From Chryseobacterium indologenes (GTDB lineage: Bacteria; Bacteroidota; Bacteroidia; Flavobacteriales; Weeksellaceae), in NCBI GenBank assembly GCA_002439165.1, contig DJTE01000015.1, forward strand, positions 57,757 to 121,756: DNA of 64,000 bases. The letters run 5' to 3'. Below, in pieces: positions 17,197 to 27,398 of this stretch (position 1 is its first letter; every line of letters begins with the position of its first letter). The position numbers were made by a program, and so were the translations under genes. The notes under the pieces were generated by a model. The model was given only the letters and a program-made list of their open reading frames with translations, was not told the origin of the DNA and ran no database searches.

Positions 17197-18798
17197 TTAT
17201 CTTCTAGTTCTACCTTTATCATTAGCTCTGGCATCCTGTGCAACACGGAAACCGATCCAACCAAAAGCTCTTCCCTGATTCTTATATCTTCTCTGTCCCG
17301 GATCCAGCCAGTACGCAGTATCCATCCAAGAACCTCCTTTTACCACTCTAACTTCGTTAGAAATTGCTGAAGTTCTGTCTTTGGCGTCTTTCTGCATTTT
17401 CACTTTTCCATTGGCATCTACAATAAATCTTGTTTTCGGAGAATTGTACATATCAAATGAAGCGGCTGAGTCTGAAGCTCTGTAATATTCAAGAGAAGAC
17501 TGTCTGTCTCCGTCTCTGAAGTTTCTGTAATCAGCAATGGTTTCTCTTTCAAACTGTCCCGGAAGTCCTTTGTATACTAATCTTCCGTCAGCTAAGGTAT
17601 CATACTTGATGGTTCCTTCTTCAATCATTTTGTAAGTTCCGTCACCGTTTCTTACAATAGCCTGAGGCATATTTCCTCTGTAATAATTGAAATCGCTGAA
17701 GTCTTCGTCAATAATTGGTCTGTAAACATCGGCAGTCCATTCGGAAACGTTACCGTACATTCCATAGATTCCTAAATCGTTGGAAGGATATTGTCTCACA
17801 TCCGAAGTCTGTGCAGATCCGTCGTTTTTCCATCCTGGAAGACCGGAATAGTCACCTTTACCCATTTTAAAGTTTTCAAGGAACATTCCTCTGTCTCTTC
17901 CTTTGGTTCCTCTTAATCTTTCAATCTGAGGTTTTTTGCCCATGTATTGGTTATATTCTCTGTTTTTAGCCATTCCCAATGCTGCATATTCCCATTCAAC
18001 TTCTGTTGGAAGTCTGAATTTCTGAACCATAGAAGCATTTGGAGCTCTGTTGGCAGCAAGCAGTCTCTGGTTGGTAGTCTTCATACCACTTTTCTGCTGC
18101 ATTCTTTTCTCATTGATGTACCCCTGCATTTCAGGATCATTCGATTTGAATTTATCCATATTGAAAGCAGTTCCACCCTGGTTATTAGATTCGTTGATGT
18201 ACAAATCTTTTGCAATAATACCGGCCTGCATCAAAGCTTTTTCATTAGCTCTGTCTGAAAGCCATTCACAATATCTGTTTGCCTGAGTCCAGCTAACGCC
18301 TACTACGGGATAGTAATCGAATTCCGGGGAACGCAGATAAGTTTCATTATAATCGTTTCTAGCTAATTTGTTGTCCCACAATAAGGTATCCGGCAAGGCA
18401 CCGTTATAGATTTCCTTAAAGCTAGGATCGCTCGGTGGGAATACATACTTCAACCATGTAAGGTATTCGCGGTATTCGTAGTTAGTAATCTCAGTTTCTC
18501 CGATAAAGAACGAACTTACCTGCATTCTGCGTGGTGTATTGTTCCAATCGTGCATAACATCATCTTTCACTAATCCCATTGTAAAAGTTCCACCTTCTAC
18601 ATATACCATTCCCGGCCAACCTTTCTGCTTTTGTTGCTTTCCTGCAAAAAACCAACCCTGTTTTTCGTTTGGTTTCCAACCTGTCTTGCTGACAAATTTT
18701 TTGGTACCGCCTCCTTTGCTGGTTCCTGACCCGCCACAGCTGGTTAATGCAAGTGTAGAACTTAATGCTATTAATGAAAACAACTTTAGTTTTTTCAT
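17197..18798 (-). CDS. gldJ: Gliding motility / T9SS lipoprotein GldJ
   Basis: The frame starts upstream, but the ATG at 18798 opens a lipoprotein signal (MKKLKLFSLIALSSTLALTSC, lipid Cys 21) and gives 533 aa. The mature protein has the formylglycine-generating-enzyme/sulfatase-modifying fold: MVYVEGGTFTMG, EITNYEYREYLTWL, PVVGVSWTQANRYCEWLS, RLPTEVEWEYAA, YGMYGNVSEWTADVY and VVKGGSWMD ... IGFRVAQ. GldJ is an outer-membrane lipoprotein needed for gliding and for stability of GldK and other T9SS parts in Flavobacterium. It is divergent from porU and porV, the same gene neighbourhood known in F. johnsoniae. Confidence 0.93.
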   Translation of the reverse strand: MKKLKLFSLIALSSTLALTSCGGSGTSKGGGTKKFVSKTGWKPNEKQGWFFAGKQQKQKGWPGMVYVEGGTFTMGLVKDDVMHDWNNTPRRMQVSSFFIGETEITNYEYREYLTWLKYVFPPSDPSFKEIYNGALPDTLLWDNKLARNDYNETYLRSPEFDYYPVVGVSWTQANRYCEWLSDRANEKALMQAGIIAKDLYINESNNQGGTAFNMDKFKSNDPEMQGYINEKRMQQKSGMKTTNQRLLAANRAPNASMVQKFRLPTEVEWEYAALGMAKNREYNQYMGKKPQIERLRGTKGRDRGMFLENFKMGKGDYSGLPGWKNDGSAQTSDVRQYPSNDLGIYGMYGNVSEWTADVYRPIIDEDFSDFNYYRGNMPQAIVRNGDGTYKMIEEGTIKYDTLADGRLVYKGLPGQFERETIADYRNFRDGDRQSSLEYYRASDSAASFDMYNSPKTRFIVDANGKVKMQKDAKDRTSAISNEVRVVKGGSWMDTAYWLDPGQRRYKNQGRAFGWIGFRVAQDARANDKGRTRR

Positions 18799-18962
18799 AG
18801 TCGATATAAATATTTTCAAAGTACAAAGAAAAAATAAATTATTCAATAAATCAAGTAAACATTTGATTTTTTTGAAAAACGTTAACAAATTAATTTTATT
18901 GTATCACAATTTAATTCTAAAATTTTCATTTATTTTGTAATTCAGAAATTTCAATAATAAAC

Positions 18963-21900
18963 ATGAAACAAAAAATCACGCTTTTATTTCTATTCTCTTT
19001 TGCATCAATGCTTTGGGCCCAAAGGAAAACCATAGAGTGGGAAGGTTCCAAAATCCAGGACTTTGGTGACACAAAATTAAATCTTCCGAATTTTAAAAAT
19101 GAAGGTTTTTCATTTGGCCAAAATAACATTTTTATCATAACCAAACAAAAGATAGGAGAAAAGCAGCTTAAAGTTTCAGATCTTGCCTGGGAAAATGTGA
19201 CCGGGAAAGAGCTATATGAGCTGGATAAAAACAGTCTTCCTGATTATGATATGGCCAATGTGACGTATTATAATCTGGACGGGGAAAGGTATGCCCAAAT
19301 CAGTGTTGCCTTATTTAAAAATGTAAAAGGACGTGTTCAGAGGCTGTCTTCATACAACCTTACCGAGACTGCTGTTTCCAATGATTTCAGATCAGGAATG
19401 GCCAATAAGGTAGGAACCACAGACAATCCTCTTTCCAGCGGAGGTTTTTACAAAATCAAGGTAGACCGTTCCGGGATTTTCAAAATCACTGCACAGTTTT
19501 TAAGAGATAACGGGATCAACCCCTCTTCGGTAAATCCCAAGAATTTCAGAATCTATGGAAACGGAGGAATTATGCTTCCGGAATTCAACAGGGATACAAA
19601 ATACAGTGCTCTTCAGGAAAATGCGATCCAGGTAGTAGGTGAAGATGACAATGTATGGAATGAGGGTGATTATGCTCTTTTCTATGCTCAGGGACCGAAC
19701 GGATACAACCTATACGACAATTCCAACGGAAACGGCTTCAAAAGGACGGAAACCCGTACAGACCGAAGCAATAACCTTAAAAACATATACGAAGATTTTT
19801 CTTATTATTATATCAATTTTGACAAAGGCCCGGGAAAAAGGGTTCAGACCATTGACGCCAATCTGCCCACCACTCCTCTGATTACAAGATATGATAATTA
19901 CCAGGTCATCAATAATGACCAGAAAAACCTTTTGAAAGTAGGAAGAATATGGGTGGAGGAAACACCGTTCATTACTGAAAAGACCATTACATTCCCGCTT
20001 AGTTCCCCGATCCAGGCATCTGATGTCATCAGATTCAGGAGCCGTGTCATTGGATACAGGGCACAGAAAAACAGTATTGAATTCAAGATCAACAACACCA
20101 ACCCTTTCCCTCAGTCGGTTCCAAGTAATACGCCTGATTTTAATTATGACTTTTATCCGCTGAGATATGATGATACGGTAACCGGTCTGAGCGGTAACCA
20201 GATTACTTTCACCTACAATCCCAATATCACGATGAACCCTAACGGGGCATTCTATTTTGATTATGTAGAGGTACAGTATAAAGAAAATCTTGCATTTAAC
20301 GGAACGCAGATGAATTTCAGAGATTTCTCTCTCGTAAGCGGTTCCAATACCAATTACGGATTCGGCATCAATAATGCAGGAGCTTTAGAACAGGTATGGG
20401 ATGTTACGGATATTACCAATGCCAACAGAAGGGTAAATAAAGCAGGAACAGGAAGCTTTAATTTCGGTTATGTGGCTTCCAATCTCAATTTCAACAATGA
20501 ATTTGTAGCTTTCCGTGCAGATGCAGCCTTCTCCCCTCAGTTTGTTGAAAGAATTGCCAATCAGAACCTTTCTGCTCTTCAGAATGTAGATTACCTGATC
20601 CTTACTGTTCCTGAAATGATGGGACAGGCTCAGAGACTGGCCAGCTATCATCAGACCAAGAACAATTATAAAGTAGAAATTGTAGACGTAAATAAAGTAT
20701 ATAATGAATTTGGAAGCGGAAGCAGAGATCTTACCGCGATAAGAGATTTTGTAACCAAATTAAACACTCCGGCCGGAAGCCTTAAATATGTATTTATACT
20801 CGGAGACACTTCTTTTGATTATAAAAACAGAATCTCCAACAATTCCAATATTGTTTCCAGCTACCAGAGTGAACATTCTTCCGATTTTGTAGGATCCTTT
20901 GTAACGGATGATTATATTGTAATGACCCAGCCGCAGACCTCATCTATCATTGACGGTAATCTGCCGGACCTTCCGGTAGGAAGAATTCCCGCTGCGAACG
21001 TGAGTGAAGCAGGAGATATGATGAATAAAACCCTGGCCTATTACAACGCGCTTCCGGGACAGTCCAGCCCGTTCGGGGAATGGCGTATGAAACTTGATTT
21101 CGTGGTGGATAATGACAAAGACAATGGTGATCCTTTCCATAATGTAATGAATTCTGCCCTGTCTGATGTATTTGAACAGCCGGGACAGCAGGAGCTGAAA
21201 GAATATAACGTAAGAAAACTCTATCTGGATGCTTTTCAGGCTCAGAGTACAGCGGGAGGAACAAGATATCCGCAGGTAAACCAGGCCATTTCAAACGATA
21301 TCGGAAACAGCCTGTACATCTTCTATTTCGGGCATGGCGGTATCAACGGATGGGCACAGGAAAGGGTACTGACCACTACCGAGATTCAGAATTCCAATAA
21401 CTATTCTTCCGTATACAGCAGATTCCCGTTTGTATCTACGATAACCTGTGAATTTACTTTATGGGATGAGCCGGGAACATTCTCGGCCGGAGAACAGTTT
21501 ATGAAACTAAAACATGGAGGTCCGGCATCTATGATTACCTCAAGCCGCGCAATCGGGGTAGATTACGGACGCAGCTTTACGGATTATTATACCAAGAATA
21601 TCTTTAAACTGACCAATGATGATTTTACATCGCTGGGATACGCTCATTTAACGGCGAAAAAAGAAAAAACAGCCGGTATTGACCACCTGAAGGTTAATTT
21701 CCTCGGAGATCCGGCCATGAAATTAAGCAGACCTCAGAGGCTTCTTGTAATAGACAATGTTGAAAGCCCGGTTCCGGGACTGATCAGAGGTCTTGATTTT
21801 GTAAAAATAAAAGGACACATCAACAATCCGAACGGAACCCTCAACAATACTTTTAATGGAAGGGTTTATATTAATATTTTTGATAAAAGACTTAACAAAA

Positions 21901-22865
21901 AGACGCTGAACAATACCGGTGTATTAACCCCTGTACTGGAATATACCGAAGAAGGAAGTGCTATCGTTAAAGCTTCCGGAGTAGCCGTAAACGGAGTCTT
22001 TACCGTAGAATTCTATGTTCCGAAAGACATTAATTATGCCGTAGGACAGGGAAGAATTTTAGGATACGCCGATAATAAGGTATCTGATGTATTCAACAAC
22101 CAGGCTGTACAGGTGGGAGATCTCAATCCGAACGGAATCAATGATAATGAACCTCCGAAAGTAAGGCTGTATATGAACAACACCAACTTTGCAGATGGAG
22201 GGATTACCAACCAGAACCCGATGCTTCTGGCCTGCGTTACGGATGATACGGGAATCAACTCTACCGGATCAGGAGTCGGGCATGATATTACGGTGTATCT
22301 GGACGGGCAGATTATCAATACGGTAATCCTGAATGATTTCTACGCTCCGGGAGAAGGTAACGGATGCGTAAACCCAAGCCTGGCCGACTATCAGAAAGGA
22401 AATGTAACCTATCCTTTCAGAAATCTGGCCATCGGACAACACCAATTAACATTTAAAGTTTGGGATATAAACAATAATTCGACAACTGCTACGTTAAACT
22501 TTGAGGTTAAGGATGAATCCGATCAGCATCTGGTTATTAACCGACCGCTGAACTGGCCGAATCCTTTTACCAATAAAACGTATATTCAGTTTGAGCATAA
22601 CTGCGACGATATTCTGGATGTAAACGTTCAGATTTATACCATCACCGGAAAATTAGTGAGAACATTATCTCAGCCGGTCGTTGCAGAACCGTTCCTACAG
22701 GGCTTTAGAACGCCACGTCAGGCAATAGAATGGGACGGAAGAGATGATTTTGGGGCAACTGTTGCAAAAGGTACGTATATTTTTAAGATATTTGCAAAAA
22801 GTCAAAACCAAGAAAAATGCAAAGGAAGTGCCACAGCTGTAGAAAAAATGGTACTTTTGAAATAA
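18963..22865 (+). CDS. porU: T9SS signal peptidase/sortase PorU
   Basis: A 1300-aa cell-surface cysteine protease of the C25 (gingipain-like) family that removes the C-terminal signal of T9SS cargo and attaches it to the surface lipid. It has a signal peptide (ending LWAQ, residue 19), then an N-terminal propeller-like region. The protease domain covers about 540-920 with the catalytic dyad H791 (in FGHGG) and C829 (in TITCEF). Ig-like domains follow, and a C-terminal segment (NWPNPFTNKT ... GTYIFKIFA) resembles a T9SS type-A sorting tail. The start at 18963 gives the only good signal peptide. It forms an operon with porV, 60 bp downstream. Confidence 0.94.
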   Translation: MKQKITLLFLFSFASMLWAQRKTIEWEGSKIQDFGDTKLNLPNFKNEGFSFGQNNIFIITKQKIGEKQLKVSDLAWENVTGKELYELDKNSLPDYDMANVTYYNLDGERYAQISVALFKNVKGRVQRLSSYNLTETAVSNDFRSGMANKVGTTDNPLSSGGFYKIKVDRSGIFKITAQFLRDNGINPSSVNPKNFRIYGNGGIMLPEFNRDTKYSALQENAIQVVGEDDNVWNEGDYALFYAQGPNGYNLYDNSNGNGFKRTETRTDRSNNLKNIYEDFSYYYINFDKGPGKRVQTIDANLPTTPLITRYDNYQVINNDQKNLLKVGRIWVEETPFITEKTITFPLSSPIQASDVIRFRSRVIGYRAQKNSIEFKINNTNPFPQSVPSNTPDFNYDFYPLRYDDTVTGLSGNQITFTYNPNITMNPNGAFYFDYVEVQYKENLAFNGTQMNFRDFSLVSGSNTNYGFGINNAGALEQVWDVTDITNANRRVNKAGTGSFNFGYVASNLNFNNEFVAFRADAAFSPQFVERIANQNLSALQNVDYLILTVPEMMGQAQRLASYHQTKNNYKVEIVDVNKVYNEFGSGSRDLTAIRDFVTKLNTPAGSLKYVFILGDTSFDYKNRISNNSNIVSSYQSEHSSDFVGSFVTDDYIVMTQPQTSSIIDGNLPDLPVGRIPAANVSEAGDMMNKTLAYYNALPGQSSPFGEWRMKLDFVVDNDKDNGDPFHNVMNSALSDVFEQPGQQELKEYNVRKLYLDAFQAQSTAGGTRYPQVNQAISNDIGNSLYIFYFGHGGINGWAQERVLTTTEIQNSNNYSSVYSRFPFVSTITCEFTLWDEPGTFSAGEQFMKLKHGGPASMITSSRAIGVDYGRSFTDYYTKNIFKLTNDDFTSLGYAHLTAKKEKTAGIDHLKVNFLGDPAMKLSRPQRLLVIDNVESPVPGLIRGLDFVKIKGHINNPNGTLNNTFNGRVYINIFDKRLNKKTLNNTGVLTPVLEYTEEGSAIVKASGVAVNGVFTVEFYVPKDINYAVGQGRILGYADNKVSDVFNNQAVQVGDLNPNGINDNEPPKVRLYMNNTNFADGGITNQNPMLLACVTDDTGINSTGSGVGHDITVYLDGQIINTVILNDFYAPGEGNGCVNPSLADYQKGNVTYPFRNLAIGQHQLTFKVWDINNNSTTATLNFEVKDESDQHLVINRPLNWPNPFTNKTYIQFEHNCDDILDVNVQIYTITGKLVRTLSQPVVAEPFLQGFRTPRQAIEWDGRDDFGATVAKGTYIFKIFAKSQNQEKCKGSATAVEKMVLLK

Positions 22866-22925
22866 TTTAGATAATACATAGATAACAATATTTATAAAAA
22901 ACTGATAATATATAAAAGACAACAT

Positions 22926-24089
22926 ATGAATTTAACTACAAAACTGCTTTTGGGATTTGGTTTAAGTGCTGGTTTTCTGGGCTACTCGCAGGATTTAGGC
23001 AAGATCAATCCAGTATTAACCGGAGCTCCTTTCCTAAGGATTTCACCGGATGCAAGAGCTGGTGGTATGGGAGATCAGGGGGTTGCTACTTCACCTGATG
23101 CTTTCTCACAATTCTGGAACGCAGCGAAATATCCTTTTAGCAGAACAAGTTCTTCCATAGGTCTTAACTATACACCATACATGGGGAAACTTACCAATGA
23201 TGTATTTTTACTGTATGGTGCATTCCATAAATTTCTAGGACAGGAAGAAAGATCTACCATCTCGGCCAGTATTTATTATTTTAATATGGGTGAAGTGGAC
23301 CTTACCCAGTTAGTGGGTTCTGAAGTAGCATCTATGGGTACCTCAAAACCAAACGAATTCTCTATTGATGTGGCTTATGCCCTGAAGCTTTCCGACTCTT
23401 TCTCAGGAGCTGTTACCGGTAGATTTATCCGTTCAGACTTAGCCGGAGGTTTCAACACCGATACCACCCTTAAACCGGCCAACTCTTTTGCCGTTGATAT
23501 TTCCGGATACTATACTTCTCCTAAATTCTCAAGTTTCGGAGGCTATGAAGGTAAAGTGAATGCAGGTTTGGCCATTCAGAATGTAGGTCCTAAACTGGAT
23601 TACACAGGAAATGAAGAATCCAGATCTTACCTTCCTACTATGGCAAGATTAGGGGTTGGATATGATATGTACCTGGATGATATGAACAGAATCGGTTTAA
23701 GTGTAGAAGGTTCAAAAATTCTTGTTCCGGGATCAGAATATGTAGGTATAGATCCTAACACAAGACAGCCGAGATATGAGATTCCCAACGTAGGTCCTAT
23801 TGCCGGAATCACAAAATCACTCAAAAACAAGAACAGCATCATGTACAGCGGAGCTTTGGAATATTCATATGACAATGCATTTTCTGTAAGAACCGGTTAT
23901 TTCCACGAAAGTGAAGAGCAGGGAGCAAGACAGTATGCAACTGCCGGTATCGGATTAAAATACCGTTCTTTCGGATTGGATATCTCTTACCTGATCAATA
24001 TGTCAAAGATCAATACTGCTTTGGATAACACCCTTCGTTTCGGTCTTACCTGGAACATTGGTGAAGAAACATCTAATGTAGATTATTAA
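22926..24089 (+). CDS. porV: T9SS outer-membrane protein PorV (LptO)
   Basis: A 387-aa FadL-like outer-membrane barrel that, in the known complex, carries exported T9SS cargo from the SprA translocon to PorU for processing. It has a signal peptide (residues 1-20, ending LGYSQ), then the PorV hallmark FLRISPDARAGGMGDQGVATSPDAFSQFWN (near 37-66), repeated amphipathic strands and a C-terminus GLTWNIGEE. It is preceded by porU on the same strand with a 60-bp gap, and a strong terminator follows. Confidence 0.94.
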   Translation: MNLTTKLLLGFGLSAGFLGYSQDLGKINPVLTGAPFLRISPDARAGGMGDQGVATSPDAFSQFWNAAKYPFSRTSSSIGLNYTPYMGKLTNDVFLLYGAFHKFLGQEERSTISASIYYFNMGEVDLTQLVGSEVASMGTSKPNEFSIDVAYALKLSDSFSGAVTGRFIRSDLAGGFNTDTTLKPANSFAVDISGYYTSPKFSSFGGYEGKVNAGLAIQNVGPKLDYTGNEESRSYLPTMARLGVGYDMYLDDMNRIGLSVEGSKILVPGSEYVGIDPNTRQPRYEIPNVGPIAGITKSLKNKNSIMYSGALEYSYDNAFSVRTGYFHESEEQGARQYATAGIGLKYRSFGLDISYLINMSKINTALDNTLRFGLTWNIGEETSNVDY

Positions 24090-24103
24090 GATATTTTTCC
24101 ACA

Positions 24104-24141
24104 TAAAAAAAGCTGTCTCATTTTTGAAACAGCTTTTTTTA
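24104..24141 (+). terminator. porV terminator
   Basis: AAAGCTGT pairs with ACAGCTTT around a 12-base loop, followed by a run of seven T, 20 bases after the porV stop. Confidence 0.85.
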
Positions 24142-24275
24142 TGCAGAAAAGTCGATAGTGAACAGTCACTTTGCTGCGCTGTCGATTTGTAAATCAGTTC
24201 ATTCACTTCTCACAGTGAAGCAAAATTCAAAATTGATAAAAATATAATGACAGACGGCCTGAAATAAGTTCATAA

Positions 24276-24300
24276 AAGTCTTATTTTTATAAGGCTTTTT
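24276..24300 (+). terminator. Second hairpin upstream of the FUSC gene
   Basis: A nine-pair stem AAGTCTTAT / ATAAGGCTT (one G-T pair) with a TTTT loop and a following T-run. It lies just before the FUSC -7 box and may insulate that promoter from read-through. Confidence 0.5.
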
Positions 24301-24314
24301 ATTTTTCCAATATT

Positions 24315-24322
24315 TATTTTTG
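24315..24322 (+). promoter_or_regulatory. -7 box of the FUSC gene, four bases from the ATG
   Basis: TATTTTTG, then CAGT, then ATG at 24327. With the usual -7 geometry the transcript would start at or near the start codon. Confidence 0.55.
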
Positions 24323-24326
24323 CAGT

Positions 24327-26585
24327 ATGAATTATTCAGCAGAACTTAAAAAATTCGTTACCAGCCAATATGTATATTCTGCGATCAGAATTACACTGGC
24401 CACCGTTCTGCCCTGTCTGGTTCTCGCTCATTTCGGCATTTTAAAAGAATATTTCCTGTTCCCTCTGGGAACCAGTTTCGTAGCTCTTACTGACCAGCCA
24501 GGTCCTTTTATCAGAAGAAGGAATGCGCTGGCATTCGCCATCTGCTGCTTTGTATTGGTAGCGCTGATTGCCAGCCTGGTAATGAATATTAAAATTCTGG
24601 TACTTCTTGAGATCATTGTTTTCGGGATGTTTTTCTCCCTGATTGGTGTTTACGGGCAGCGGCTGGCTGCGGTAGGTTCACTCTCTCTGGTGGTTCTTGC
24701 CATCTTTATAGACGGACACCTTACAGGAAGTGATATCCTTAAAAGTTTACTGATCTTTACCAGTGGCTGTATATGGTTCCTGCTCATATTTCTTGTGGTC
24801 ACCACAATCCGTCCGTACAAACTGGCAGGTCAGATGATCGGTGAAAATTATCTTCAGCTTGCTGAATTTTTAAAGATCAAAGCCAATTATTATCAGAAGA
24901 ATCCTGATTTTGACAAACTGACCACTCAGGTTATTGCCAAACAGATTGAAATCAAAAATCTTCAGGAAGAAACAAGAGAAACTGTTTTTAAGACCAGAAC
25001 GATCGTTAATGAATCTACAACAACGAGCCGCCTTCTTATGCTGATGTTTCTGAATTCAATGGACCTTCATGAAAAACTGATGACCTCTGAAAGCGATTAT
25101 CAGAAACTTCAGCTGAGTTTTGAAGACAGCATGATCTTAGTTAATATTCATGATTACCTCAACCTTCTGGCTGAAGAAATTACCAATATCGGGATATCCC
25201 TTCAGAGCGGAACAAGAGCAAAGCCCATGTTTAATCTGGAGCTTGAATTGAAAAATCTTAATTTTAATTATTTTGAACTAAGAAACAAACAATTATCGCC
25301 CGACAGCCTTGAAAACTTCATGATCCTGCGGCAGATCCTGATGCGCATCAATGAGATCACCAAAGAAATCAGCGAGATCTACAAAGTTTTTTCCCAGAAT
25401 GTAAAACTGGCCAAGAGTTTATCTACGGGACTGGATCTGAAAAAGTTCATGCCGAATGAACCGAAACTTAATTCTAAGGTTTTAAGGAATAATATTTCAT
25501 TATCATCCTCCCATTTCCGTCATGCGATAAGAATTACAACAGCTTTGCTGCTTGGTTACCTTTTCTCTATGTTTGATTTTCTGGGACTGGGACATACCTA
25601 TTGGATATTAATTACCATAACCGCTATTTTAAAACCGGCCTACTCCATTACCAAACAGCGGAATCTTCTCCGTCTTTACGGAACGGTTGTAGGGGCCACC
25701 ATTGCGTATGTCATTCTGCATTTCATTCATATTAACGGGGTCCTGTTTGCCATCCTGCTGATCAGTATGATCATGTGTTTCAGCTTTTTAAAAGGGCGTT
25801 ACTTCTGGGCCGTATTATTTATGACCATTTATGTTTTTCTGAGTTTCAACTTCTTAAATCCCGGAAAAGTAAATATCATCTTCAAAGACAGGGTACTGGA
25901 TACAGCCATTGCCGGAATCATTGCTTTTGCCGTGTCTTATATTGTTCTGCCTGTATGGGAGCATACCCAGAATCTTGATCTGATGAAGAAATCTGCCGCA
26001 GATAACCTCATCTATTTCCAGAGTGTAATATCCAAATTCCTGCAGGGAGATTTTGATATTGAAGATTATAAAATAAAAAGGAAAAACGCGATCATTTCAC
26101 TGGCCAATCTTTCTGATAATTTTCAGCGGATGATCTCGGATCCTAAAAACCAGCAGAAAAAACTGGAAGTGGTTCATCAGTTTGTGGCTACCTCTCATCT
26201 GATTACAGCTTATACCGCCTCTCTTTCCCAATATGCCAAAAGCAAAGAACAATACCCGGAAATAGATTCCGAAAGCTGGAGCAGAAAGATTGAAGCCGAA
26301 ATGCAGCAGACCTCTGCCCTGCTCAATGGAAACGACATCACCGAAACCCTCAAAATGGAAAGCCGCCTTGAACCGGAAGATTCCTCTATTGAAGATATGC
26401 TGATGAAAAGAAAAACCGAGATTGAGGAAAATGATATTATCGACCGGAGAGATCCCGACAAAATATCTCATTTAACGGAACTTAAAAATATTCATGACAT
26501 TCTGGAGCTGATCTATGATGTTGCTAAAGAACAGCGGAAAGTGATTGAAAAATATAAAGCGGAGAAGGGAGATGAAACTGAATAA
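24327..26585 (+). CDS. FUSC-family inner-membrane protein (YccS/YhfK-like)
   Basis: A 752-aa membrane protein with the duplicated layout of the family: a first block of about six helices (residues 15-165), a long cytoplasmic helical domain (about 170-380, with coiled-coil character), a second block of helices (about 395-540) and a cytoplasmic C-terminal tail of some 200 residues. Homologues include YccS and the p-hydroxybenzoic acid/fusaric acid efflux family; a transport role is inferred and the substrate is not known. It stands alone downstream of two hairpins, with its own promoter and a predicted very short or absent leader. Confidence 0.85.
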   Translation: MNYSAELKKFVTSQYVYSAIRITLATVLPCLVLAHFGILKEYFLFPLGTSFVALTDQPGPFIRRRNALAFAICCFVLVALIASLVMNIKILVLLEIIVFGMFFSLIGVYGQRLAAVGSLSLVVLAIFIDGHLTGSDILKSLLIFTSGCIWFLLIFLVVTTIRPYKLAGQMIGENYLQLAEFLKIKANYYQKNPDFDKLTTQVIAKQIEIKNLQEETRETVFKTRTIVNESTTTSRLLMLMFLNSMDLHEKLMTSESDYQKLQLSFEDSMILVNIHDYLNLLAEEITNIGISLQSGTRAKPMFNLELELKNLNFNYFELRNKQLSPDSLENFMILRQILMRINEITKEISEIYKVFSQNVKLAKSLSTGLDLKKFMPNEPKLNSKVLRNNISLSSSHFRHAIRITTALLLGYLFSMFDFLGLGHTYWILITITAILKPAYSITKQRNLLRLYGTVVGATIAYVILHFIHINGVLFAILLISMIMCFSFLKGRYFWAVLFMTIYVFLSFNFLNPGKVNIIFKDRVLDTAIAGIIAFAVSYIVLPVWEHTQNLDLMKKSAADNLIYFQSVISKFLQGDFDIEDYKIKRKNAIISLANLSDNFQRMISDPKNQQKKLEVVHQFVATSHLITAYTASLSQYAKSKEQYPEIDSESWSRKIEAEMQQTSALLNGNDITETLKMESRLEPEDSSIEDMLMKRKTEIEENDIIDRRDPDKISHLTELKNIHDILELIYDVAKEQRKVIEKYKAEKGDETE

Positions 26586-26660
26586 TTCTTTTTTAAGATT
26601 TCTTGTCTTAGGGTAATTTGTTTTTTGACTGATTATGATATTTTTAGTTAAAAATCAATC

Positions 26661-27398
26661 ATGGAAAACTTACCTTTATATATTTCGTTTATTTTCGGGA
26701 TCATCACATTAATTACTCTACTCTTGTTTCGAAGAGCAATTAAAGAGGCAGATTTAAAAATAGTAAAATCAAATACCCATATTATTTTTCCCGCACTCAT
26801 CGTTTGGTTGGTTATCCAGGCCTTCTTAGCCCTGAATCATGTTTATAGCACCCATTTAAATTCTCTTCCTCCAAAAATTGTATTATTGGGTATTCTTCCA
26901 CCAGTTTTTGTTATTATACTGCTTTTTAGTACAAAGAAAGGTAAATTGTTCATTGACAGCCTTCCGCTTTTATCCATTACTTATATCAATATAATAAGGT
27001 TTTTTGTAGAAATCGTACTGTATTGGTTGTTCTTACATAAAGTTATTCCGGAACTGATGACTTTTGAAGGGATAAACTTTGATATAATAGCAGGTATTAC
27101 AGCACCATTTATTGCTTATTACGGAATCAGTAAATCAAAAATAAGTATAAATTTAGTTTTATGGTGGAATATCATCAGTCTGGCATTGCTGATCAACATA
27201 GTGATAATAGCTTTCTTATCTGCACCATCTCCGTTACAGAAATTAGGATTTGATCAACCCAACATAGCCATTTTATATTTTCCATTCAACTGGCTTCCTA
27301 CCTTTGTTGTTCCGGTAATTGCTTTTGGGCATTTAGTTTCAATAAGACAGTTGATCCAAAAGAAAATCAGCTATTCCTCTACAATCGTAAAGCAGTAA
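26661..27398 (+). CDS. Hypothetical multi-pass membrane protein
   Basis: I do not recognise a family. The 245-aa protein shows about seven hydrophobic stretches (near 7-23, 40-58, 74-92, 102-124, 140-158, 167-188 and 208-228). No conserved catalytic motif stands out, and no signal peptide is separable from the first helix. The coding sequence is somewhat more AT-rich than the flanking genes. It converges on the phosphopantetheinyl transferase gene, and the two reading frames overlap by 28 bp at their ends without a visible terminator between them. Confidence 0.7.
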   Translation: MENLPLYISFIFGIITLITLLLFRRAIKEADLKIVKSNTHIIFPALIVWLVIQAFLALNHVYSTHLNSLPPKIVLLGILPPVFVIILLFSTKKGKLFIDSLPLLSITYINIIRFFVEIVLYWLFLHKVIPELMTFEGINFDIIAGITAPFIAYYGISKSKISINLVLWWNIISLALLINIVIIAFLSAPSPLQKLGFDQPNIAILYFPFNWLPTFVVPVIAFGHLVSIRQLIQKKISYSSTIVKQ

